DNA from: SLRI01 sp964460465
GTDB lineage: Bacteria > Pseudomonadota > Alphaproteobacteria > Geminicoccales > Geminicoccaceae
Assembly: GCA_964460465.1 (NCBI GenBank)
Contig: CAYWSB010000004.1
Location: 15,439-79,438 of the forward strand
Length of the DNA: 64,000 bases
Reading direction: 5' to 3'
The notes beneath the pieces were generated by a model. It was not told where the DNA came from and ran no database searches. It worked only from the letters and a program-made list of their open reading frames with translations. The translations under genes were made by a program, and so were the position numbers. Below are positions 40,068-48,591 of this stretch, piece by piece. Every line of letters starts with the position of its first letter. Position 1 is the stretch's first letter.

Positions 40068-42515
40068 ATGGGCGAGGCACTACCGGCGACGGTCGACGTC
40101 GTCATCATCGGTGGCGGCATCATCGGCTGCTCGATCGCCTACCACTTGGCGAAGCGGGGGATCACCGACGTCCTCGTCCTCGAGCGCCAGCAGCTCACCT
40201 CGGGCACCACCTGGCACGCCGCCGGGCTGATCGGCCAGCTCCGCGCGTCGCGGCAGATGACCGAGCTCGCCAAGTACACGGCCGGCCTGCTGTTCGAGCT
40301 CGAGGCCGAGACCGGGCTGTCGACCGGCTTCAGGCAGAACGGCTCGATCAGCGTGGCCCTGAACGAGGAGCGCTTTCTCGAGCAGCGCCGCGGCGCCTCC
40401 ATGGCGAAGAATTTCGGGCTCGCCGTCGAGGTGCTGACCCCGACCGAGGTCAGGGACCGCTACCCGCTGCTCGAGACCGGCGACGTCGTCGGCGGCATCT
40501 TCCTGCCGAAGGACGGCCAGGCCGACCCCGCCAACGTCACCATGGCCTACGCCAAGGGCGCGCGGATGAAGGGTGCGGCGATCCGCGAGGGCATTGCCGT
40601 CACCGACGTCCTGGTCGAGCAGGGCAGGGCGGTCGGCGTCATGACCGCCGAGGGGCCCGTCCGCGCCGCCACCACCGTCATCGCCGCCGGGATGTGGAGC
40701 CGGGAGCTCGGCCGCCGCATCGGCGTCTCGCTGCCGCTCCATGCCGCCGAGCACTTCTACATCGTCACCGAGCCGATCCCTGGCCTCGCCCGCGACCTGC
40801 CGGTGCTGCGCGTCCCCGACGAATGCGCCTATGTCAAGGAGGACGCCGGCAAGATCCTGCTCGGCGCCTTCGAGCCCGTGGCCAAGCCCTGGGGCATGGC
40901 CGGCATCCCCGACGACTTCGCCTTCGCCACCCTCCCCGACGACCTCGACCATTTCGAGCCGATCCTGGAGGCCGCGACCCGGCGCCTGCCGATCCTCGAG
41001 ACCGCCGGCATCCAGACCTTCTTCAACGGCCCCGAGAGCTTCACCCCCGATGACCGCTACCTGCTCGGCGAGACGGCCGAGGTCCGCGACCTCTTCGTCG
41101 CCTGCGGGATGAACTCGATCGGCATCCAGTCCTCGGGCGGCGTCGGCCTCATGCTGGCCGAATGGATCGACAACCGCCACATGCCGGCCGACCTGCTCGA
41201 CGTCGACGTCCGGCGCATGCAGCCCTTCCAGGTCAACCGGCGCTACCTGCGCGACCGCACCACCGAGACGCTCGGCCTGCTCTACGCCATGCACTGGCCC
41301 AACCGCCAATACGCCACGGCCCGCGGCGCCCGCCGCTCGCCGTTCCACGACCGGCTCCTGGCGCAAGGGGCGGTGATGGCGGAGCAGTCCGGCTGGGAGC
41401 GCCCGGGCTGGTTCGCGCCCGCCGGCGTCGCGCCCGACTACGTCTACAGCTGGGGCCGGCAGAACTGGTTCGCGCACACCGCCGCCGAATGCCGGCGGGT
41501 GCGCGATCAGGTGGCCCTCTTCGACCAGTCCTGCTTCACGAAGTACCTCGTCACCGGCAGGGACGCGCTCGCCGTCCTCAACCGCCTCTCGGCGAACGAG
41601 ATCGACGTGCCGGTGGGCCGCGTCGTCTACACCCAGTGGCTCAACGAGCGCGGCGGAATCGAGGCGGATCTGACGGTTACCCGGACGGCCGAAACCGATT
41701 TCCTGGTCGTGACCACCGCTGCCGGCCAGACCCGCGACCTGGCCTGGCTGAAGGCGCACATCCCCGACGGCGCCCAGTGCACCGCGATCGACGTCACCTC
41801 GGGCCTGCCGATGCTTGGGCTCATGGGGCCGAACAGCCGAGCGCTGCTCGAGGCGGTCAGCGGCGAGACGCTCGACAACGACGCGTTCCCCTTCGCCACC
41901 TCGCGCGAGCTGGAGATCGGCTATGCCCGCATCCGCGCCAGCCGCATCACCTATGTCGGCGAGCTCGGCTGGGAGCTCTACATCCCGGCCGAGTTCGCCA
42001 CGCACGTGTTCGACGCACTGCATGAGGCGGGCGGGGATTTCGGCCTCGGGCCAGCCGGTTACCATGCGATGAACGCGTGTCGCATGGAGAAGGCCTACCG
42101 CCACTACGGCCACGACATCGGCGTCGAGGACACACCCATCGAGGCCGGCCTCGGCTTCGCCGTCGCCTGGCGCAAGCCCGACTTCATCGGCAGGGATGTC
42201 CTTCTGCGCCAGCGCGAGGCCGGCCCGCCCGACCGCCGCCTCGTCCAGCTCCGCCTGGCCGATGCCGAGCAGTGCCTCCACCACGAGGAGCCCATCTGGG
42301 CCGGGGGCGAGATCGTCGGCTCGATCACCTCGGGCATGCACGGCCACCGCATCGACGCCTCCCTCGGCATGGGCTATGTGCGTCATCCGGGCGGGGTGAC
42401 CCGCGACTGGCTCGCGGCCAGCGACTTCGAGATCGAGATCGGCTGGCAGCGGCACGCGGCCGCATGCTCCCTGGCGCCGTTCTACGATCCGGACAACGCG
42501 CGGATTCGCGGCTGA
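40068..42515 (+). CDS. FAD-dependent dimethylglycine/sarcosine dehydrogenase-like protein
   Basis: This 815-residue protein has an N-terminal DAO-type FAD domain (residues 8-380, GGGIIGCSIAYHLAKRG dinucleotide fold, HAAGLIGQLR covalent-FAD-type His region), a FAO-M linker (about 385-440) and a C-terminal GcvT/aminomethyltransferase domain (about 445-800, with the folate-binding regions VTSGLPMLGLMGPNSR and YVGELGWELYIP). This is the structure of dimethylglycine and sarcosine dehydrogenases, which demethylate betaine-derived amines and pass formaldehyde to tetrahydrofolate. The precise substrate is not decided. It stands alone between ald and ppk2. Confidence 0.93.
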   Translation: MGEALPATVDVVIIGGGIIGCSIAYHLAKRGITDVLVLERQQLTSGTTWHAAGLIGQLRASRQMTELAKYTAGLLFELEAETGLSTGFRQNGSISVALNEERFLEQRRGASMAKNFGLAVEVLTPTEVRDRYPLLETGDVVGGIFLPKDGQADPANVTMAYAKGARMKGAAIREGIAVTDVLVEQGRAVGVMTAEGPVRAATTVIAAGMWSRELGRRIGVSLPLHAAEHFYIVTEPIPGLARDLPVLRVPDECAYVKEDAGKILLGAFEPVAKPWGMAGIPDDFAFATLPDDLDHFEPILEAATRRLPILETAGIQTFFNGPESFTPDDRYLLGETAEVRDLFVACGMNSIGIQSSGGVGLMLAEWIDNRHMPADLLDVDVRRMQPFQVNRRYLRDRTTETLGLLYAMHWPNRQYATARGARRSPFHDRLLAQGAVMAEQSGWERPGWFAPAGVAPDYVYSWGRQNWFAHTAAECRRVRDQVALFDQSCFTKYLVTGRDALAVLNRLSANEIDVPVGRVVYTQWLNERGGIEADLTVTRTAETDFLVVTTAAGQTRDLAWLKAHIPDGAQCTAIDVTSGLPMLGLMGPNSRALLEAVSGETLDNDAFPFATSRELEIGYARIRASRITYVGELGWELYIPAEFATHVFDALHEAGGDFGLGPAGYHAMNACRMEKAYRHYGHDIGVEDTPIEAGLGFAVAWRKPDFIGRDVLLRQREAGPPDRRLVQLRLADAEQCLHHEEPIWAGGEIVGSITSGMHGHRIDASLGMGYVRHPGGVTRDWLAASDFEIEIGWQRHAAACSLAPFYDPDNARIRG

Positions 42516-42614
42516 GCTCGACGCGCGCTCGATTGATCTCGATCAATGCGAACGATGACAACGCCACGACAGTGCCGTCACATCCGGACGGCACAATGCA
42601 TCGAGGTGGACGCC

Positions 42615-43661
42615 ATGGCGGAAGAGCAGACGGCGCGGGTAGAGACGGATGCCGAGGTGAGCCTGCCGGCCACGGCCGCGCCACCTGCCGACGCCGAGGG
42701 CGCAGCGGCAGCGCCGGCCGCCAGCCCGCCCGCAAGGCGCCCCACGGCGGTGAAGAAGCAGCACGCGGCGGCGCTCCGCCACCAGCTCGCGGAAATGAAG
42801 CGCGATCCCGGGGTCGTGCGGCGCCTGTTCGAGACTGGCGAGTACCCTTATGCCAGCCGCATGGCGCGGCGCAGCTACGAGGCACACAAGGCGCAGCTTC
42901 AGGTCGAGCTCCTGAAGGCGCAGAGCTGGATCAAGGAAAGCGGCCAGAAGGTCATCGTGATCTTCGAGGGGCGCGACGCCGCCGGCAAGGGCGGCACCAT
43001 CAAGCGCTTCATGGAGCACATGAATCCCAGGGGCGCGCGGATCGTGGCGCTGGAGAAGCCGAACGAGCGCGAAATGACGCAGTGGTACTTCCAGCGCTAC
43101 GTGGCCCACCTGCCGGCCGGGGGCGAGATCGTGTTCTTCGACCGCTCCTGGTACAATCGCGCCGGGGTCGAGCGGGTGATGGGGTTCTGCAAGCCCAACG
43201 ACTATCTGGAGTTCATGCGCCAGTGCCCGGACTTCGAGCGGATGCTGGTGCGCACCGGCACATGGCTCTTCAAGTACTGGTTCTCGGTGACCCGCGACGA
43301 GCAGCTGCGGCGCTTCAATGCCCGCGAGCACGATCCCTTGAAGCAGTGGAAGCTGTCGCCGATGGATCGGGCCTCGATCGACAAGTGGGACGACTACACC
43401 GAGGCGAAGGAGGCGATGTTCTTCTACACGGACACCGCCGACGCGCCCTGGACGATCGTCAAGTCCGACGACAAGAAGCGGGCGCGGCTCGAGGCGATGC
43501 GCCACTTCCTGCACATCCTACCCTATGCGGACAAGAACACGAAGCTCGTTGTCCCGGCCGACCCCCTGATCGTGGGCTCGAGCGCCCACGTGATCGGGTC
43601 GAGCGCGCATATCCTCGGCGCCAGCCTGCATCCCGAGATGCAGCGCAGCAATCGCAGCTGA
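42615..43661 (+). CDS. ppk2: Polyphosphate kinase 2
   Basis: This 348-residue protein has an Ala/Pro-rich 45-residue extension and a PPK2 core: Walker A FEGRDAAGKGGTIKRF, NPRGARIVALEKPNEREMTQWYFQRYV, Walker B FFDRSWYNRAGVERVMGF and a lid with TRDEQLRRF. It transfers phosphate between polyphosphate and nucleoside di- or monophosphates. The C-terminus carries a small internal repeat, VGSSAH-VIGSSAH-ILGASLH, beyond the usual core. The start MAEEQTARVE at ATG 42615 is preferred to an upstream ATG at 42546. Confidence 0.95.
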   Translation: MAEEQTARVETDAEVSLPATAAPPADAEGAAAAPAASPPARRPTAVKKQHAAALRHQLAEMKRDPGVVRRLFETGEYPYASRMARRSYEAHKAQLQVELLKAQSWIKESGQKVIVIFEGRDAAGKGGTIKRFMEHMNPRGARIVALEKPNEREMTQWYFQRYVAHLPAGGEIVFFDRSWYNRAGVERVMGFCKPNDYLEFMRQCPDFERMLVRTGTWLFKYWFSVTRDEQLRRFNAREHDPLKQWKLSPMDRASIDKWDDYTEAKEAMFFYTDTADAPWTIVKSDDKKRARLEAMRHFLHILPYADKNTKLVVPADPLIVGSSAHVIGSSAHILGASLHPEMQRSNRS

Positions 43662-43848
43662 GGGGCCGGCGGCCGGATCGCCCGCTCGGACACGGTGCGA
43701 CGCCGTTGCCGCTGCCCTCCTTTCCTCGCTGGGGCGCGTCAGCGAACTGACCGGTCCCGCCGCCGTGCCGCGCCAGCGCAACGAGACCATCGTCAGCGGC
43801 TTACCTTCCTGCTAGCTTTTCGCCGCACTTTGGGAGGGAGCGCTGCCG

Positions 43849-45573
43849 ATGACCGTCATGACGCCGTCCGAAGCCTTCGTCGAAACCCTGGTGGCGCAGG
43901 GCGTCACCCACGTCTTCGGTATCGTCGGCTCGGCCTACATGGACGCCCTCGACATCTTCGAGCCGGCCGGCATCCGCTTCGTGTCGGTGGCGCACGAGCA
44001 GGGGGCCGGGCACATGGCCGACGGCTTCGCCCGCGCCTCCGGCCGGCACGGCGTCTGCATCGCCCAGAACGGCCCCGGCATCACCAATTTCGTCACGGCC
44101 GTGGCGGCCGCCTACTGGGCGCACTCGCCGGTCGTCGTCATCACGCCCGAGACCGGCTCCAACACCCAGGGCCTCGGCGGCTTCCAGGAGACCGAGCAGC
44201 TCCCGTTCTTCGAGAAGATCACCAAGTACCAGGTCCATTGCGGCCATGTCGGCCGGGTCGCCGAGCTCCTCGGCCGCTGCTTCGACTACGCCATGCTGGA
44301 GCGGGGGCCGACCCAGTTCAACATCCCCCGCGACCTCTTCTATGGGCAGGCGGACTACACCATCGCCAAGCCGATCCGCGTCGAGCGCGGCCCCGGCGGC
44401 CCCGAAAGCCTGGACGAGGCGGCCTCGCTGATCGCCGCGGCGCAGTTCCCCGTCATCCTCTCCGGCGGCGGCGTGGTGATGAGCCAGGGCGTGGACGAGG
44501 TGGTCAAGCTCGCCGAGCACCTCCAGGCCCCGGTCATCAACACCTACCTGCACAACGACAGCTTCCCCCGCTCCCACCCGCTCTGGTGCGGCCCGATCGG
44601 CTACCAGGGCTCGAAGGCGGCGATGAAGCTCCTGGCCCAGGCCGACGTCGTCATCGCACTCGGCACCCGCCTCGGCCCGTTCGGCACCCTGCCGCAGCAC
44701 GGCATCGAGTACTGGCCGAAGAACGCCAAGCTCATCCAGGTCGAGGCCAACCCGCGCCGGATCGGCCTCGTCAAGCAGGCCGCGGTCGGCGTCTGCGGCG
44801 ACGCCAAGGCGGCGACCCAGGCCATCCGCGAGCGGCTCGAGACCGGCAACAAGGCGATCGCGGCGCACGCCAACCGCGACCAGCGGAAGGCCGAGATCGA
44901 CCGGCAGAAGACCGCGTGGGAAGCCGAGCTGAACGAGTGGGGGCAGGGCGCCGGCAGCCCGGTCGCCCCGCGCCGGGCGCTGCGCGAGCTCGAGAAGGCG
45001 ATGCCCAGGGACGCCATGGTCACCACCGACATCGGCAACATCTGCTCGGTGTCGAACTCCTATCTCCGCTTCGAGCAGCCGCAGAGCTTCTTCGCCGCCA
45101 TGAGCTTCGGCAATTGCGGCTACGCCTATCCCACCGCCATCGGCGCCAAGGTGGCGAGTCCCGGCCGCCCGGCCGTGGCCTATGTCGGCGACGGCGCCTG
45201 GGGGATGTCCCTGCAGGAGACCCTGACCGCCGTGCGCGAGAACATCCCGGCCGTGGCGGTCGTCTTCAACAACGGCCAGTGGGGTGCCGAGAAGAAGAAC
45301 CAGGTCGACTTCTACGCCGACCGCTATGTCGGCACCAACCTCGAGAACCCGAGCTTCGCCGGCATCGCCCGGGCCATGGGTGCGAACGGCATCACCGTCG
45401 ACGCCCCGGACCAGATCGGCACGGCGCTCGAGGAAGCAATTGCCTCGGGCCGGCCTTCCGTGCTGGAGATCATGGTGACCCAGGAGCTGGGCGAGCCCTT
45501 CCGCCGTGATGCCTTGAAGAAGCCGCACCGCCTCCTGCCCAAATACCAAGCCTACACCGTGGCGGCCGAATAG
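43849..45573 (+). CDS. xsc: Sulfoacetaldehyde acetyltransferase (thiamine-diphosphate enzyme)
   Basis: This 574-residue protein of the acetolactate-synthase superfamily has N-terminal TPP-Pyr (FGIVGSAYMDALDIF, catalytic Glu in AHEQGAGHMADGFARA), a central domain (about 195-330) and C-terminal TPP-binding motif GDGAWGMSLQETLTAVRENIPAVAVVFNN (about 445-473). The IAQNGPGITNFVTAV segment and total pattern match Xsc, which converts sulfoacetaldehyde plus phosphate to acetyl phosphate and sulfite in taurine and related sulfonate breakdown. No pta, tpa or tauXY gene is adjacent. ATG 43849 has GGGAGGGAG upstream. Confidence 0.88.
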   Translation: MTVMTPSEAFVETLVAQGVTHVFGIVGSAYMDALDIFEPAGIRFVSVAHEQGAGHMADGFARASGRHGVCIAQNGPGITNFVTAVAAAYWAHSPVVVITPETGSNTQGLGGFQETEQLPFFEKITKYQVHCGHVGRVAELLGRCFDYAMLERGPTQFNIPRDLFYGQADYTIAKPIRVERGPGGPESLDEAASLIAAAQFPVILSGGGVVMSQGVDEVVKLAEHLQAPVINTYLHNDSFPRSHPLWCGPIGYQGSKAAMKLLAQADVVIALGTRLGPFGTLPQHGIEYWPKNAKLIQVEANPRRIGLVKQAAVGVCGDAKAATQAIRERLETGNKAIAAHANRDQRKAEIDRQKTAWEAELNEWGQGAGSPVAPRRALRELEKAMPRDAMVTTDIGNICSVSNSYLRFEQPQSFFAAMSFGNCGYAYPTAIGAKVASPGRPAVAYVGDGAWGMSLQETLTAVRENIPAVAVVFNNGQWGAEKKNQVDFYADRYVGTNLENPSFAGIARAMGANGITVDAPDQIGTALEEAIASGRPSVLEIMVTQELGEPFRRDALKKPHRLLPKYQAYTVAAE

Positions 45574-45598
45574 CGGCCGCCCACTAGGGAGAACACAT

Positions 45599-46168
45599 GT
45601 GAGCCAACAGACCATCCTCGCCGCCGTCGCCGGCGCCCTGCTGCTGGCGCAGGTCGACACCGCCGCGGCCCAGGACCAGCCGCAGGGCGCCTTCGTCGAG
45701 CAGGTGGCCGCGGTCTCGGCCCTCGTCCACGACGTCGATCTCACCACCCGCCAGGTGCTGCTGGAGTTCGGCCAGGGCGAGTTCGTCACCATCGTCGCCC
45801 CGGAGGAGGTCCGCAACCTGCCCCAGGTCGAGGTCGGCGACACCGTCAACCTCGCCTTCTATGGGGGCATCGCCGCCAGCCTGACGCCGGCCGGTGGGGA
45901 GCCCTTGCCGACCGACGTGAGCGAGGCGCTGGTCCGGGCGGAGGAGGGCCAGCGCCCGGCCGGCGCCGCGCTGAGCCAGCTCACCACCACCGTCACCTTC
46001 GACGCCTACGATGCCGAGACCAACGTCGTCACCTTCACCGGCCAGAGCGGCCTGCAGCGGCAGGTCGAGGTCCAGGACCCGGAGATGCGCGCCTTCGTCG
46101 AGACGCTGGGCGCCGGCGACCAGGTCGACGTCACGGTGATCGAGATCATCGCCCTCGAGGTCGAGTAG
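45599..46168 (+). CDS. Exported protein of unknown function
   Basis: This 189-residue protein has a Sec signal peptide (about residues 1-24, AAVAGALLLAQVDTAAA) followed by two repeated beta-rich units: VHDVDLTTRQVLLEFGQGEFVTIVAPEEV with VEVGDTVNLAFYGG, and TFDAYDAETNVVTFTGQSG with LGAGDQVDVTVIEI. It is probably periplasmic. The start is GTG 45599; the ATG two bases earlier is followed at once by TGA. It lies 25 bases after xsc, so it may be co-transcribed, but no link to sulfonates is evident. Confidence 0.75.
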   Translation: MSQQTILAAVAGALLLAQVDTAAAQDQPQGAFVEQVAAVSALVHDVDLTTRQVLLEFGQGEFVTIVAPEEVRNLPQVEVGDTVNLAFYGGIAASLTPAGGEPLPTDVSEALVRAEEGQRPAGAALSQLTTTVTFDAYDAETNVVTFTGQSGLQRQVEVQDPEMRAFVETLGAGDQVDVTVIEIIALEVE

Positions 46169-46180
46169 CCATCAGCCGCG

Positions 46181-46765
46181 TCAGCCGCCCGCCAGCACCC
46201 GCCGCACGATCGGCCGGGTGGGCGAGCGGCGGGCGACCTCGACGAAGCCCTGGTCGAGGAAGGCCCGGAGCGTGCCGACATAGAGCTCGCCCGGATAGGG
46301 CTTGCGGTCGAGATCGAGCGGATAGGCCTCGACGATCAGGGCACCGCGCTCCTGGGCATGCGCCACCGCCGCCGCGATCAGCCGCCGCATCAGCCCCTGC
46401 CGCCGCGCCTCCCTGACGATCACGAAGCAGGTGATCGCCCAGACCGGCCGATCGTCCACCGGTGCGAGATTGCGCGACCGGGCCAGCCGCCCCATGGCGG
46501 CGCGTGGCGCGATCCCGCACCAGCCGACCGGCCGGCCGTCGCGATAGGCGACCAGGCCCGGCACGGCACCGCCCGCGACCTCGGCCTCCAGCCACAGCCG
46601 GTTGCCGCCGTCCTGCCGCCCGGCCCGATAGTCGGCATTCGTCCGATACCACCAGGCGCACCAGCAACGTCGCGCATCGCCGCAAGCGCCGATCACCGCC
46701 GCGATGTCGGCGAGCCGTTCGGCGGCGGCGGGAGCGACGATCAATCCGGGCGCCTCGCGCTTCAT
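46181..46765 (-). CDS. GNAT-family N-acetyltransferase
   Basis: This 194-residue protein has a Cys/Trp-rich start (ARRCWCAWWYRTNADYR), a central GAVPGLVAYRDGRPVGWCGIAPR and the acetyl-CoA motif CFVIVREARRQGLMRRLIAAAVAHAQERGALIVEAYPLD (about 128-166). The WCAWWYR start and VGWCGIAPR are typical of a widespread GNAT subgroup with unknown substrate. ATG 46765 is the first sensible start. It is convergent with the exported protein gene and divergent from the ydbH-like gene. Confidence 0.85.
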   Translation of the reverse strand: MKREAPGLIVAPAAAERLADIAAVIGACGDARRCWCAWWYRTNADYRAGRQDGGNRLWLEAEVAGGAVPGLVAYRDGRPVGWCGIAPRAAMGRLARSRNLAPVDDRPVWAITCFVIVREARRQGLMRRLIAAAVAHAQERGALIVEAYPLDLDRKPYPGELYVGTLRAFLDQGFVEVARRSPTRPIVRRVLAGG

Positions 46766-46896
46766 GGCGGTCAGCTTACCGCAAACGTAAGCGAACGCCA
46801 TGCACCTCCCGACCCTTTGCCCAGTTGCGCGTGATCTGGCATGCAGGAGCATCGCCGGCCGGTCCGGCCCGATCGAGCAGCGGAGCATGCAGCCGA

Positions 46897-48012
46897 GTGA
46901 AGCCGTGGTCCTCATGGCGCCGCGCCAGATGCCGGCTTGAAGCGCCGGCGCGGCTCGGCCTCCTGCTCGCCGTCGGCCTGCTCCTGGTGCCGCCGCCGGC
47001 CGGCGCCGCGACGCTCGCCTGGCCGCCCGAGACCATCAGGATCGGTCGGCTGGCGCTCGCCTACGCCGACCTCGCGGTGAACCTGAGTCGGGTCGAGATC
47101 GGCTGGCGGGCGGAACAGCCCATCGCCATCAGCGTCGACCGCATCCAGGGGCCGCCCGGCATGGCCCCGTTCTGGGCCTCGGCCCGGCTGCGGCCGGCGG
47201 CCGCCGGCTGGGGCCTGACCGGCGTCGTCGCGACCGGCCCCGGCGACGTCGTGCTGCGCCTCGAGGGCTCGGGCCTCGGCGGCGAGCGCCCGCGGCTGCA
47301 GCTGCGCAGCGAGCCCGTCCGCTTCGTCCGCGGCGGGCTGCAGCCGGGGCGCCTCTGGCCTGACCTCCGCACCTCGGTCGCCGACGTGGCCGGCACCCTG
47401 CAGCTGACGCTCGACTGGCCGGACGGCGGCGGCGTGCTCACCCTCGAAGCACTGGAGCTCGCCACCGCCTATGGCCCGCTCGGGCCGATGGACGGCCGGA
47501 TCGAGCTGGACCGGCTGTGGCCGCCCCGCACCGCCAGGCCGCAGCAGCTCCGCGTCGAGGGCCTGCTGCTCGCCCCGCTGGTGGAAGGCTTCGAGATCGC
47601 CGCATTGGGTGCGGAGGGAACCATCGACGCCGATCTGCGCTTCAGCTTCACCGAGGCGGGCCGGCTGTTCATCGACGAAGGCCGCCTGGTGGCCCGCGGG
47701 CCCGGTGTGCTCCGCTACCGCGACCCCGAGCCGCCGGCCATGCTCGCCGGCCAGGGGCAAGGGGTCGACCTGCTGTTCACCGCCCTTGCCGACTTCCGCT
47801 ACCAGTCGCTCACCGCTATCCTGCGCGGGCATGTCGACGACGAGCTGACCGTCGAGCTGCAACTCCGCGGGTCCAATCCCGAGCTGTACGAGGGCCATCC
47901 CATTGAGCTCAACGTCAATCTCGAAGCCCCGATCCTGCCGCTGGCGCTCGCCGGCCGCGACGCGCTGGAGCTGCCGGACGTCGTTCGACGGGCCCTCGAG
48001 CGCAACAGGTGA
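46897..48012 (+). CDS. YdbH-like AsmA-type intermembrane lipid transport protein (short form)
   Basis: This 371-residue protein has a signal sequence or anchor (about 1-38, hydrophobic LGLLLAVGLLLVPPPAGA) and a beta-rich body. The C-terminal part (FTALADFRYQSLTAILRGHV, LTVELQLRGSNPELYEGHPI, LNVNLEAPILPLALAGRDAL, LPDVVRRALER) matches the end of E. coli YdbH. E. coli YdbH is about 880 residues, so this form is under half that length. The start is GTG 46897 with GGAG upstream; no ATG is in frame. The next two genes are ynbE- and ydbL-like, reproducing the E. coli operon for phospholipid transport to the outer membrane. Confidence 0.8.
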   Translation: MKPWSSWRRARCRLEAPARLGLLLAVGLLLVPPPAGAATLAWPPETIRIGRLALAYADLAVNLSRVEIGWRAEQPIAISVDRIQGPPGMAPFWASARLRPAAAGWGLTGVVATGPGDVVLRLEGSGLGGERPRLQLRSEPVRFVRGGLQPGRLWPDLRTSVADVAGTLQLTLDWPDGGGVLTLEALELATAYGPLGPMDGRIELDRLWPPRTARPQQLRVEGLLLAPLVEGFEIAALGAEGTIDADLRFSFTEAGRLFIDEGRLVARGPGVLRYRDPEPPAMLAGQGQGVDLLFTALADFRYQSLTAILRGHVDDELTVELQLRGSNPELYEGHPIELNVNLEAPILPLALAGRDALELPDVVRRALERNR

Positions 48013-48031
48013 GCGGCGGCCCCTCGGCGCC

Positions 48032-48208
48032 CTGGCGCTCGCGTTGCTCGCCCTGGTCGCCGCCGCCTGCCAGCCGCGGGTCCAGCTCGAGGCTCCGAAG
48101 GACCCGATCGTCATCAACCTCAACGTCAAGATCGAGCAGGAGGTTCGGGTCCGCGTCGAGCGCGACCTCGAGGACCTGCTCGACGACCCCGAGCTGTTCG
48201 GAGGCTAG
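48032..48208 (+). CDS. YnbE-like outer-membrane lipoprotein
   Basis: This is a small lipoprotein with the lipobox-type signal ALLALVAAAC, followed by QPRVQLEAPKDPIVINLNVK and IEQEVRVRVERDLEDLL, the highly conserved YnbE sequence. In E. coli YnbE caps YdbH at the outer membrane. The start codon is unclear: no ATG or GTG is in frame after the ydbH stop, so CTG 48032 (used here) or TTG 48044 must serve, or a TTG far upstream. The 3' end is certain. Confidence 0.8.
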   Translation: MALALLALVAAACQPRVQLEAPKDPIVINLNVKIEQEVRVRVERDLEDLLDDPELFGG

Positions 48209-48213
48209 CGCCC

Positions 48214-48582
48214 GTGATTGCACCCAACGCCACCAGACGCGGCATGCTGCGCGCCGGCCTCGCCATCGCGCTCGCCGCATCGCCACTCGCTCTCTTCGCC
48301 CGCCCGGCCGCTGCCGAGGACCTCGCCCAGGCCAAGCGCGACGGCTGGCTCGGCGAGCGCATCGACGGCTTCCTCGGCGTCGTCAGGGCCGACACGCCCG
48401 GCGACGTCCGCGCCATGGCCGACCAGATCAACGCGCGGCGGCGCGAGGAGTACGGGCAGATCGCCCAGCGCCAGGGGGTGCCGCTCGAGGCCGTGGCGCA
48501 GCTCGCCGGCCAGAAGCTGATCGACCGCGCCGGGCGCGGCGAATGGGTGCTCGGGGCGGACGGCAACTGGCGGCAGAAATAG
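48214..48582 (+). CDS. YdbL-like (DUF1318) periplasmic protein
   Basis: This 122-residue protein has a signal peptide (about 1-34, ending RPAAA) and the DUF1318 pattern: AKRDGWLGERIDGFLGVVRA, VRAMADQINARRREEYGQIA and the ending GEWVLGADGNWRQK. In E. coli YdbL works with YdbH and YnbE. The start is GTG 48214, 5 bases after the ynbE stop. Confidence 0.88.
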   Translation: MIAPNATRRGMLRAGLAIALAASPLALFARPAAAEDLAQAKRDGWLGERIDGFLGVVRADTPGDVRAMADQINARRREEYGQIAQRQGVPLEAVAQLAGQKLIDRAGRGEWVLGADGNWRQK

Positions 48583-48591
48583 GCCGCTCTT

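Noticed and set aside
45561..45581. Hairpin at the xsc stop as terminator
   Set aside because: A 7-base stem (GGCGGCC/GGCCGCC) with no T-run, followed at once by the ribosome site of the next gene.
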